A model generated the notes under the pieces. It was not told the origin of the DNA. It made no database searches and saw nothing but the letters and a program-made list of their open reading frames with translations. Positions 36,739 through 44,567 of a DNA stretch of 64,000 nucleotides are shown here, one piece after another; within the stretch, counting starts at the first letter, position 1; each line of letters begins with the position of its first letter. A program made the translations under genes and the position numbers. Origin of the DNA: Lachnospiraceae bacterium (GTDB lineage: Bacteria > Bacillota > Clostridia > Lachnospirales > Lachnospiraceae); assembly GCA_017622845.1 (NCBI GenBank), contig JAGAQJ010000074.1, positions 1-64,000 on the forward strand, given 5' to 3'.

Positions 36739-37794
36739 GTGTTTGAGCCGACAATTAAGGATATTGCCCGGATATGCGGCGTGGGCGTCAGTACGGTGTC
36801 AAGAGCAATCAACAATCATCCGGACATCAATCCGGAAACAAAAGAGAAGATTCTAAACACAATCAAGGAATACGGATATATTCCGAACAACAGTGCCAGA
36901 AATCTCAAAAGATCTGATGCGAAGGCGATTGCAGTGCTGGTAAAAGGTATTACGAATCCGTTTTTTACAGGAATGATTAAAGTGATTGAGCAGGAGTGCA
37001 AGAGAAAGCATTACTCGATGGAGCTGACACATATTGAGGCGGGTGAAGACGAGGTAGATGTTGCCCAGAAGGTCGTCAAGGAGAAGAGACTGCGCGGAAT
37101 TATATTTCTGGGGGGTTTGTTTTCCCACTCTGAGGCGAAGCTCAAAAAGCTGAATGTGCCGTTCGTGTTCAGTACGGCAGGCTCCATACCGGAGAATATC
37201 AGCAAGAATCTGTACTCGAATATCGGTGTCGATGACCGCAGGGAAAGCGCCAGAATGGTAGATTATCTGATTAGTCTGAAGCACAAAAGAATTGCAATTC
37301 TCGTAGCAGAGGCACAGGAGGAAAGCATCGGACAGCTTCGGCTTGAGGGCTACCGTGATTCCCTGAGAGCGCATGGGATTGCAATTGATGAGAAGCTGAT
37401 CTGCCAGACAGACGATAGGCTCAGCCATTTTTCAATGGAAAATGGATACCTCACAACGAAAAAGCTTTTGGAGAGCGGAGAAAAATTTACCGCATTGTAT
37501 GCAGTTGCCGATGCACTTGCCATAGGCGCCTCAAGAGCGCTGCATGAAGCCGGACTCCGCGTGCCGCAGGATATTTCCCTTGCAGGCTACGACGGCATTG
37601 AGATGGCAAATTATATCGTGCCGAGTCTCACCACGATGCGCCAGCCGGTTGAGGATATGGCAAAGGACACCACAAAGCTTCTCTTTGATATCATCGCAGG
37701 AAAAAAAGAGCACCAGCATATTACATATCAGGCAGAGCTTTTAATCAAAGAATCAACAGATGTGTGCAGAGAGTGCGGCATTGACGGCGATTGA
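36739..37794 (+). CDS. LacI-family regulator of the maltodextrin operon
   Basis: A 351-residue repressor with helix-turn-helix TIKDIARICGVGVSTVSRAI, hinge YIPNNSARNLKRS, then a sensor domain with ISLAGYDGIEMANYIVPSLT. It starts at GTG 36739 with AAGG at good distance; the GTG at 36730 overlaps its own ribosome site. As the last gene after the permeases and malQ, it most likely binds the paired operators at 31781-31816 and responds to maltose or maltodextrin, like MalR in other Firmicutes. The LacI protein at 11670 is the competing candidate, since the operators share a core. Confidence 0.88.
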   Translation: MFEPTIKDIARICGVGVSTVSRAINNHPDINPETKEKILNTIKEYGYIPNNSARNLKRSDAKAIAVLVKGITNPFFTGMIKVIEQECKRKHYSMELTHIEAGEDEVDVAQKVVKEKRLRGIIFLGGLFSHSEAKLKKLNVPFVFSTAGSIPENISKNLYSNIGVDDRRESARMVDYLISLKHKRIAILVAEAQEESIGQLRLEGYRDSLRAHGIAIDEKLICQTDDRLSHFSMENGYLTTKKLLESGEKFTALYAVADALAIGASRALHEAGLRVPQDISLAGYDGIEMANYIVPSLTTMRQPVEDMAKDTTKLLFDIIAGKKEHQHITYQAELLIKESTDVCRECGIDGD

Positions 37795-37827
37795 TAACAG
37801 TTCGGATTTGTTTAAACTGCTATCAAT
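37790..37827. repeat. Inverted repeat over the stop codon of the LacI gene
   Basis: ATTGATAACAGTT pairs with AACTGCTATCAAT (one mismatch) around a 12-base loop and covers the last codons. It has no T run, so it is not a good terminator by itself. Confidence 0.5.
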
Positions 37828-37862
37828 TCGAAATAGAAGTTCATAAATGTGGAAAATCGGGT

Positions 37863-37913
37863 TTCCGGCAGATGAAACTGTCTTGACGGCAGTTTTGTCT
37901 GCCGGAATTTTTT
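37863..37913 (+). terminator. Intrinsic terminator of the maltodextrin operon
   Basis: TTCCGGCAGA (37863-37872) pairs with TCTGCCGGAA (37898-37907), with an inner AAACTG/CAGTTT helix, then six T residues. Confidence 0.85.
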
Positions 37914-38083
37914 GATGAGCTGCTGCAGCGGGATAGTAACAGGTAACAGTTCACTCCAACACAGGAAAGGGTTACATTGCGTCTTTTTTATGCTATACTG
38001 TAAACGAAAGCAATGAGCATTTTCGAGTGGCACTGCGAAATGAGTGCAAAAAAACAAGCAGCCTGCTTACAGGAGGAAACAGT

Positions 38084-39823
38084 ATGAAAAAGGTGCTTAT
38101 GTATTATCTAAAGCCTTATTATGGGAAAATGATAATCGGCTTTGTCATTAAATTTATAGGTACCATTATGGATTTATGTCTGCCGTGGATACTGGCGTAT
38201 ATGATTGATACAGTGATTCCGCGGAAGGAAAGGTCATATATATTTGTGTGGGGAGCGGCAATGATAGTCTGCTCCATATTAGCGCTTTCCTTTAATGTTA
38301 TCGCAAACCGTATGGCATCTAAGGTGGCAAGAGATACGACAGAGCGGATACGTCATGATCTGTTTGCAAAAATTATGTATCAATCCAATGCACAGACGGA
38401 TATGTTTACGAAGCCGTCGCTGATATCCAGACTGACCACAGACACCTATAATATCCATCAGATGATTGGAAGGATTCAGCGCCTTGGAGTCAGGGCGCCG
38501 ATTCTTGTAATAGGAGGCATTTTGGTGACGCTGACGTTAGACCCGGTGCTGACGCTCGTGCTGGTATCAGTTATGCCTGTTATTGCAGGAATTACGTATT
38601 ATTTTTCTAAGAAAAGCATCCCGATGTATGCTTCCCTCCAGGAAGCTGTTGACCGTTTTGTCAGACTTTTAAGAGAGGACGTGGCAGGGATTCGTGTGAT
38701 TAAGGCGCTTTCAAAAACAGAGCAGGAGAAGAAGCGGTATGATGCCATTAACGTAGATGTTGTACAGAAGGAAAAAAAAGCAGGAATGACAATGGCAGCG
38801 GTGGAACCAGGCATCAACCTGTTTATGAATCTGGGGCTGGTGTTCGTGGTGATTGCCGGTGCATACAGGGTGAACAGTGGTTCCTGTGAGGTGGGGAAGA
38901 TACTTGCCTTTCTGACATACTTTACGATTATTCTCACTGCGATGATGAATATTTCCAAGATGTTTGTCATCATTTCTAAGGCTGCTGCCTCCGCCGGCCG
39001 CATCATGGAAGTAATCGATGCACCACAGGATATGCTGGTTCAAATCTGTGAGAGACAGGAACGCGGTTCTGCCTGCATTACCTTTGACCATGTGACGTTT
39101 TCCTATAAAGGAAAGGAACCGGACCTTGCCGATATCAGCTTTTCCCTGAAAAAAGGAGAAACGCTTGGAATTATCGGCGCAACCGGTTCAGGAAAAAGTA
39201 CGCTTGTACAGCTTCTGATGCGTTTCTATGACCCGGAAGAAGGGGCAATTTATGTGGAAGGCGAGGATATTCGTACTCTCCCGTATGAGAAGCTGAGAAA
39301 AAGATTTGGCGTGGTATTTCAGAACGATGCGATTTTTGAAGATTCGATTATGGGAAATGTGCGGATGGGAAGAAATCTGTCTGACGAGGAAGTGAGAGCG
39401 GCAATTGCCTATGCAAGGGCAAAGGAATTTGCAGAGGAAAAAGGTTATGCAAATCATGTCAATATCAGAGGAGCGAATTTAAGCGGCGGACAGAAGCAGC
39501 GTATTTTGATAGCAAGGGCACTGGCGGCGCATCCTGATATTTTGATTCTCGACGATTCCTCCAGCGCATTGGATTATAAGACAGATGCCATGCTGCGAAA
39601 AGAGCTTCGGGAGCATTTTGCTGAAACAACTACAATTATTGTTGCACAGAGAATCAGCTCGATCATGCATGCAGACCATATTATTGTGCTGGACGAGGGC
39701 AGGATGATTGGTTACGGAACGCATGAAGAACTGCTGCAAAGCTGCGAAATATACAGGGAAATTGGTGAATCCCAGATGGGAATACAGGGAGATGCGTATG
39801 GCAGAGAAGCAGAAAAAATATGA
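38084..39823 (+). CDS. ABC exporter half-transporter, degenerate-site subunit
   Basis: A 579-residue type I exporter half: six-helix membrane domain to about 310, then ATPase with Walker A GATGSGKST, signature LSGGQKQRIL and Walker B LILDDSSSALD (Asp in place of catalytic Glu). AGGAGG precedes ATG 38084; upstream residues in the same frame are not needed. It overlaps the next gene by 26 bp and forms a heterodimer with it. Substrate unknown; drugs, peptides or lipids are all possible. Confidence 0.92.
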   Translation: MKKVLMYYLKPYYGKMIIGFVIKFIGTIMDLCLPWILAYMIDTVIPRKERSYIFVWGAAMIVCSILALSFNVIANRMASKVARDTTERIRHDLFAKIMYQSNAQTDMFTKPSLISRLTTDTYNIHQMIGRIQRLGVRAPILVIGGILVTLTLDPVLTLVLVSVMPVIAGITYYFSKKSIPMYASLQEAVDRFVRLLREDVAGIRVIKALSKTEQEKKRYDAINVDVVQKEKKAGMTMAAVEPGINLFMNLGLVFVVIAGAYRVNSGSCEVGKILAFLTYFTIILTAMMNISKMFVIISKAAASAGRIMEVIDAPQDMLVQICERQERGSACITFDHVTFSYKGKEPDLADISFSLKKGETLGIIGATGSGKSTLVQLLMRFYDPEEGAIYVEGEDIRTLPYEKLRKRFGVVFQNDAIFEDSIMGNVRMGRNLSDEEVRAAIAYARAKEFAEEKGYANHVNIRGANLSGGQKQRILIARALAAHPDILILDDSSSALDYKTDAMLRKELREHFAETTTIIVAQRISSIMHADHIIVLDEGRMIGYGTHEELLQSCEIYREIGESQMGIQGDAYGREAEKI

Positions 39824-41567
39824 AAAACCAAAAAACCGCCGGGGAACGATACGGCGTCTGATGGGATATCTGATGCAGTACCGGTATTGGCTGCTGCTGG
39901 CATTTTTCCTTACGATAGGGAGCAACCTGCTGGCGCTTGTGGGACCGATGCTGTCCGGGTATGCAATTGATGCGATTGAGCCGGGGAAGGGGAGCGTGGC
40001 GTTTGGCCGCGTGTTTTACTATGCAGCGCTGATGGTGCTGCTGTATGCCGTGTCCTCCGTCTTGTCTTATCTGCTGTCGGTGCTTATGATTTTTATCAGC
40101 CGGAAGGTGGTGTATCAGATGAGAAAAGATGTCTTTGACCGTCTGATGGATTTGCCTGTCGGCTACTTTGACACACACCAGACAGGTGATATCATCAGCA
40201 GGATATCATATGATATTGATACAGTGAACACATCACTTTCGAATGATCTGATACAGATATTGACGACGGTGATTACTGTACTGGGTGCGCTTGCAATGAT
40301 GGTGGTTATCTCGCCGGGACTGGTGCTGATATTTGCTTTTACGGTGCCGCTTTCCATGGTATTGACCAGAATGATTACACGAAAAACACGTCCGATGTTC
40401 CGGCTTCGTTCTCAGAAGCTTGGTGAACTGAACGGCTTTGTCGAGGAAATGATATCCGGTCAGAAGACGCTGAAAGCATATTGCCAGGAAGCAAATACGG
40501 TTGAACGGTTTGACGCGAGAAACGAGGAGGCGGTAGAAACATATTACAGAGCCGAGTATTACGCGAGCGTGGTAGGTCCGACGGTGAATTTTATCAATAA
40601 TCTGTCGCTTTCTCTTGTCAGTGTGTTTGGCGCACTGCTGTTTTTAGCAGGCAAGATGGGTGTCGGCAGTATTTCGTCCTTTATTTTGTATTCGCGCAAG
40701 TTTTCGGGACCGATTAATGAAGCGGCAAATATCATGAGTGAGCTGCAGTCAGCGCTTGCGGCAGCAGAGCGTGTATTTTCCATGCTAGATGAGCTTCCGG
40801 AGGAAGCGGACAGAGAGAATGCACTGACGCTTACAAGGGCAGAGGGAGATGTGAAACTGCAGAATGTGAGCTTTGGATATGAAAAAGATGCGCTGATTAT
40901 TAAGGGGCTGAATCTTCATGCGAAGCCCGGAAGGCTGGTGGCAGTTGTAGGACCGACAGGCGCCGGAAAGACGACCCTGATTAATCTTCTGATGCGTTTT
41001 TATGATGCGAATGAAGGGAGCATCTGTGTAGATGACAGAGAGATTCACGATATCACACGTGCCAGCCTGCGGAAAGCTTATGCGATGGTTTTGCAGGACA
41101 CATGGCTGTTTCAGGGGACTATTTTTGAAAATATTGCCTACGGAAAAGAAAATGCAACCCTTGAGGAGGTGACAGAAGCAGCGAAGGCAGCAAGGATTCA
41201 TTCCTATATTAAACATCTTCCAATGGGGTATGATACGGTGCTTACAGATGACGGCACAAATATTTCCAAAGGACAGAAACAGCTTCTTACGATTGCAAGA
41301 GCGATGCTTCTGGATTCCCATATGCTGATTTTAGATGAAGCGACATCCAATGTGGATACCAGAACAGAACAGCAGATTCAGCAGGCAATGCGAAAGCTCA
41401 TGGAACACAAGACCTGCTTTGTCATTGCCCACCGTCTCTCGACGATACAGAATGCAGATGAGATATTGGTGGTAAATCATGGCGAGATTGCAGAGAGGGG
41501 GACGCATGCAGAGCTGATGGCGCAGAAGGGATTCTACTACCAGATGTACCGGGCGCAGTTTGAGTGA
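39798..41567 (+). CDS. ABC exporter half-transporter, catalytic-site subunit
   Basis: A 589-residue partner of the preceding gene. The N-terminus is basic (EKQKKYEKPKNRRGTIRRLM), then come six helices and the ATPase with Walker A GPTGAGKTT, altered signature ISKGQKQLLT and Walker B LILDEATSNVD with the catalytic Glu. GGGAG precedes ATG 39798. The stop codon is at 41565-41567, only three bases before a repeat element, whose insertion has thus become the 3' end of this operon. Confidence 0.92.
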   Translation: MAEKQKKYEKPKNRRGTIRRLMGYLMQYRYWLLLAFFLTIGSNLLALVGPMLSGYAIDAIEPGKGSVAFGRVFYYAALMVLLYAVSSVLSYLLSVLMIFISRKVVYQMRKDVFDRLMDLPVGYFDTHQTGDIISRISYDIDTVNTSLSNDLIQILTTVITVLGALAMMVVISPGLVLIFAFTVPLSMVLTRMITRKTRPMFRLRSQKLGELNGFVEEMISGQKTLKAYCQEANTVERFDARNEEAVETYYRAEYYASVVGPTVNFINNLSLSLVSVFGALLFLAGKMGVGSISSFILYSRKFSGPINEAANIMSELQSALAAAERVFSMLDELPEEADRENALTLTRAEGDVKLQNVSFGYEKDALIIKGLNLHAKPGRLVAVVGPTGAGKTTLINLLMRFYDANEGSICVDDREIHDITRASLRKAYAMVLQDTWLFQGTIFENIAYGKENATLEEVTEAAKAARIHSYIKHLPMGYDTVLTDDGTNISKGQKQLLTIARAMLLDSHMLILDEATSNVDTRTEQQIQQAMRKLMEHKTCFVIAHRLSTIQNADEILVVNHGEIAERGTHAELMAQKGFYYQMYRAQFE

Positions 41568-41587
41568 GTGTAACAGTTCTGCCTTTT

Positions 41588-41838
41588 ATGCATTAACATC
41601 CGGACGAAAACAGCAGATAGTGTCCTTCTGGCTGCCATTGGTTCCGAATGGGAATTTCCTAATACGATGAATTAAGGCTATCTAATGAGGACGGAGCCGG
41701 CTCGAGTCGGCATCCATGCCTCCGTCTCGCCTAAATTTGCTTCCATGCAAATTTACTCCTGATGATTTATCATCGTATAAGGAAATATCACCATTCTCCA
41801 CCGGGCAGCCTGCAGGATACTATCTGCCGTTTTCTGTT
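41588..41838 (-). repeat. Type 1 palindromic unit, inverted copy of 10745-11005
   Basis: Read on the minus strand it follows the 10.7-kb element almost base for base, including CTCGAGCCGGCTCCGT, AAATTTGC/GCAAATTT, and the outer helix AAAACGGCAGAT with its partner. Differences cluster in the loop after the CTCCGT helix, where the 10.7-kb copy has TTTGAAAGCTTTCC and this one a different stretch. Confidence 0.8.
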
Positions 41839-41876
41839 CATTGAAGCTGTAAAACGGAACAGTTTTCAGTACACAG

Positions 41877-42105
41877 AAGGTCGGCAGTCCTATGCCGGAA
41901 CAGGCTGGCGGAGAATGCTGACATTTTCTTATGGGTGATTCGATACATCAGCGAAAATCCGCACGGACGCGGATTTAGGACGAAACGCGTCCATGGACGG
42001 CGCGTAGAGTCCGGTCGCGGACGCATTCAAAGACTTTGGCATCGCCCATTAGAAAATTCGCATTTGGAGTCCAACCGCCTGTTCCGGCATAGGACTGCCG
42101 ACCTT
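41877..42105 (+). repeat. Type 2 palindromic unit, possible structured RNA
   Basis: The outer helix is a perfect 29-bp inverted repeat (41877-41905 with 42077-42105). Helix 2 is 41924-41939 with 42041-42056, two changes. Helix 3 is AAATCCGC (41955-41962) with GCGGATTT (41969-41976). GCGTCC/GGACGC helices lie in the middle. Compared with type 1, helix 3 differs at three base pairs with both sides changed, while GGAGAATG, TACATCAGC and the TTTAGG after helix 3 stay nearly the same. This pattern indicates selection on structure. Confidence 0.7.
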
Positions 42106-42254
42106 CGTCCTATTGAATCGTAAGACTGAACTGTTGCGAGTGGGTGTGCGGACCGCAAAAATTTGATAGACATATTTTGATTTGGTTTGTATAATGATTA
42201 TGGATAAAAGAGTTGACTGATACATAAGGGTAAAACAAGAGATGGAGAGCGGAT

Positions 42255-44285
42255 ATGGATTTCAGTATGATTATACCTGCCTGCGGCAGGCAGGACAGGA
42301 TAGCGGCATGTCTCAGAAGCGTCACCAGATGCCCGAAAGAGAATATCGATATGGAATGCATTGTCGTGAATGACAGCAGTGAAGATGAGACAGCCGCCAT
42401 TGTGAAAAGATATATGGAAAGGGACGGGCGGATAAGGATTGTTACAGACGAAAACGGCAGTATGGCTGGTGCGCGGAATAAAGGAATTGAGGAAGCGAAG
42501 GGAAGATATATCATGTTCCTTGATGCGGATGACAGACTGTGTGAGGATGCCTGGGAGCATATAGAGGCGGCGGTAGAAGAGGAATACGCCGATTTTGTCG
42601 TGTTCAGCCATATTATTGTAAGCAGGAGCGGAAGACTCAAGGCATGTATGCTTCCGATACCGGATAGAATCTCTGCAGATGAACGGGAGGCAGCAGGGCT
42701 TCTGTATGCTGATTCCGCGTTTTATATCTGCCGGGGGAAAATTTTCAGAAGTGATATTGTAAAGGAGAACCATATCACCTTTCGCACGGACTTGAAGGCA
42801 GGGACGGATTTTTTGTTTGCGGCGGAATATTTCGAACACTGCGAAAGCTGTATGCTGACAAAAGCGATGATTTTTTATATGCCGCAGGGAGACAGTCTTG
42901 CTGCGCAGGGATGCAGCATGGAGGACAGGCTGCAGAGCTTAAAAATATTGTACGGGGTTTGTATAGATGCTGCAGAGCGCCGCAGTGACATGGAGCTGAA
43001 AAAGGCTGTGCAGGCGTATTATCCGGAAGTGGTCGTCAATCTCTTCTCTGAGTATGCCAGAGAAGGCAGGCGCAGAAAAGAGCCGTTAGAAATACTCTGT
43101 GAGCGTGTGCTTCGGGATGAGACCGTAAAAAATATTTTAAATGCTGCAGATGAGAACAGTATTCATACAAAAAGAAAAAGGCGTGAGTATCGGATATTGA
43201 AAAGCGGCAATGTGAAAAAGATATACAGGCATTATTCATGGAAGGCAAAATGGAAATCAGGTGCAGTCTTCTTTGCGATGGCGATGCTGCTTGCCGGATG
43301 CGGGAAAAAGACAGATAACACAAATCTTCTTGCAGGCATGGAGCTTGTGGAGCAGTACGATTTTGAAGGAGCAATGGAAAGCTTTGATCTGGCGCTTCTG
43401 AACAATGAAGATTTGGAGCTTTCCTACAGGGGGCAGGGACTTGCCTATATGGGGCTTGGAAATTATGCGGAGGCAGAGAGTGCATTTTTAAAGTCGATAG
43501 AAAATGCGGAAAACAAGCTTACAGAGCTGGAATACGATACAAACTATTATCTTGCGTCGGCTTATATGAAGCAGGGCAAGTATGCGGAAGCGGAGGAGAT
43601 TTATTCGGCAATTCTGTCGCTTAAGAAGAAAGAAACGGATGCCTTCTACCTGAGAGCCTGTGCGCGCCTCAGACAGAACCGCTATGATGAAGCGGTGCAG
43701 GATTTTGAGAAGGCATTTGCCCTTGATTCGGATAATCTTGATATTGTAACCGATGCATATGTGGAGATGCAGGAGGCAGGCTTTTCTCAAGAGGGAAAGG
43801 CATATATCCAGGAGTTTATGCAGGAAAAGGATAAGAGCCTTAAGGACGGGGAAAAGGGGATTATCTATTATTATCTGGAAGATTATGAGAATGCACGCAT
43901 TTATCTGGATTCGTTTGTAAATGGGAATGACCCGGAATTGTCACTGATTCTCGGACAGACTTATGAAAAGCTCGGTGATATGAATTATGCAGTGGTGGTA
44001 TACCAGACTTATCTGGATGCCAATTCTCCGAACGCAGCGCTGTACAACAGCCTTGGTGTCTGCCTGATGAACCAGCAGAAGTATTCTGAGGCGCTGGAGG
44101 CCTTTGAAAGCGGCATTGCGATGGGAAATTCGGACTACCTGCAGGAGCTGAGCTTTAACCGGATTGTCGCCAATGAATATCTCGGGAATTTCTCCGGGGC
44201 AAAGTCTATGATACAGGAGTACCTGCAGACATATCCCGATGATGCCAGGGCAAAAAAAGAAAGTGAATTTTTATCAACCAGATAA
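42255..44285 (+). CDS. Family 2 glycosyltransferase fused to a TPR lipoprotein-like module
   Basis: A 676-residue open frame. Residues 1-330 are a GT-A glycosyltransferase: FSMIIPACGRQDRIAACL, VVNDSSEDET and the metal motif FLDADDR near 88. Then a basic stretch leads into AVFFAMAMLLAGC (Cys349), exactly a lipoprotein signal and lipobox, followed by about six tetratricopeptide repeats (FEGAMESFDLALL, YAEAESAFLKSI, YDEAVQDFEKAF, YSEALEAFESGI). GTG 43212 (VKKIYRHYSWK) would give a normal lipoprotein start, but its ribosome site is weak. So it is either a true fusion, with the TPR part outside the cell, or two overlapping products. GGAGAG precedes ATG 42255. Confidence 0.75.
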   Translation: MDFSMIIPACGRQDRIAACLRSVTRCPKENIDMECIVVNDSSEDETAAIVKRYMERDGRIRIVTDENGSMAGARNKGIEEAKGRYIMFLDADDRLCEDAWEHIEAAVEEEYADFVVFSHIIVSRSGRLKACMLPIPDRISADEREAAGLLYADSAFYICRGKIFRSDIVKENHITFRTDLKAGTDFLFAAEYFEHCESCMLTKAMIFYMPQGDSLAAQGCSMEDRLQSLKILYGVCIDAAERRSDMELKKAVQAYYPEVVVNLFSEYAREGRRRKEPLEILCERVLRDETVKNILNAADENSIHTKRKRREYRILKSGNVKKIYRHYSWKAKWKSGAVFFAMAMLLAGCGKKTDNTNLLAGMELVEQYDFEGAMESFDLALLNNEDLELSYRGQGLAYMGLGNYAEAESAFLKSIENAENKLTELEYDTNYYLASAYMKQGKYAEAEEIYSAILSLKKKETDAFYLRACARLRQNRYDEAVQDFEKAFALDSDNLDIVTDAYVEMQEAGFSQEGKAYIQEFMQEKDKSLKDGEKGIIYYYLEDYENARIYLDSFVNGNDPELSLILGQTYEKLGDMNYAVVVYQTYLDANSPNAALYNSLGVCLMNQQKYSEALEAFESGIAMGNSDYLQELSFNRIVANEYLGNFSGAKSMIQEYLQTYPDDARAKKESEFLSTR

Positions 44286-44302
44286 GAGACAGGATTACAG
44301 AT

Positions 44303-44342
44303 AAAAATCCGAAGCAGATGACAAAAAAGCTTCGGATTTTTG
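44303..44342 (+). terminator. Intrinsic terminator
   Basis: AAAAATCCGAAGC pairs with GCTTCGGATTTTT across a 13-base loop. Confidence 0.85.
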
Positions 44343-44385
44343 CTTGCTGACGGGCTTTTTCAAATATGACACGACAGTCATAAAA

Positions 44386-44431
44386 ACACTAGATATTGTA
44401 TTTTGCGTGAAATGAACACATAATATTGAGG
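44386..44431. promoter_or_regulatory. Two NrdR boxes upstream of nrdD
   Basis: ACACTAGATATTGTAT (44386-44401) and ACACATAATATTGAGG (44416-44431) both fit the NrdR consensus of ACAC, an AT-rich centre and a GTGT-like end. Their starts are 30 bp apart, close to the three-turn spacing NrdR needs. They lie just before the -35 box. Confidence 0.75.
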
Positions 44432-44440
44432 AGTGTTCGA

Positions 44441-44469
44441 TTGACTTCAATCCTGCTATCTGCTATCAT
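44441..44469 (+). promoter_or_regulatory. nrdD promoter
   Basis: TTGACT (44441-44446), 17-bp spacer, TATCAT (44464-44469), about 100 bp before nrdD. Confidence 0.65.
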
Positions 44470-44567
44470 TGACTCAATGACGCTTTTCCCATAACAGTTG
44501 CCTGTTTGGAAAAAGGAATAATATTTTATGCGGAGACAAAATGGTTACCGCGGAAGGAGTATGTTAA

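Larger units (their letters stand above)
41570..42137. mobile_element. Composite palindromic element: type 1 and type 2 units back to back
   Basis: The ends are GTAACAGTTCTGCC (41570-41583) and AGACTGAACTGTTGC (to 42137), inverted to each other with changes. Flanking bases are GAGTGAGT (41562-41569) and GAGTGGGT (42138-42145), an imperfect direct repeat. Inside, a type 1 unit on the minus strand (41588-41838) and a type 2 unit on the plus strand (41877-42105) diverge from a shared spacer of about 40 bp with TACACAGAAGG. The same spacer is kept at 10.7 kb. No protein gene is credible here. Confidence 0.75.

Noticed and set aside
41838-42123. About 60-codon open frames on both strands of the type 2 unit, also at 61701-61883
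   Set aside because: The predicted peptides mirror each other because the DNA is palindromic. No ribosome sites. Not genes.
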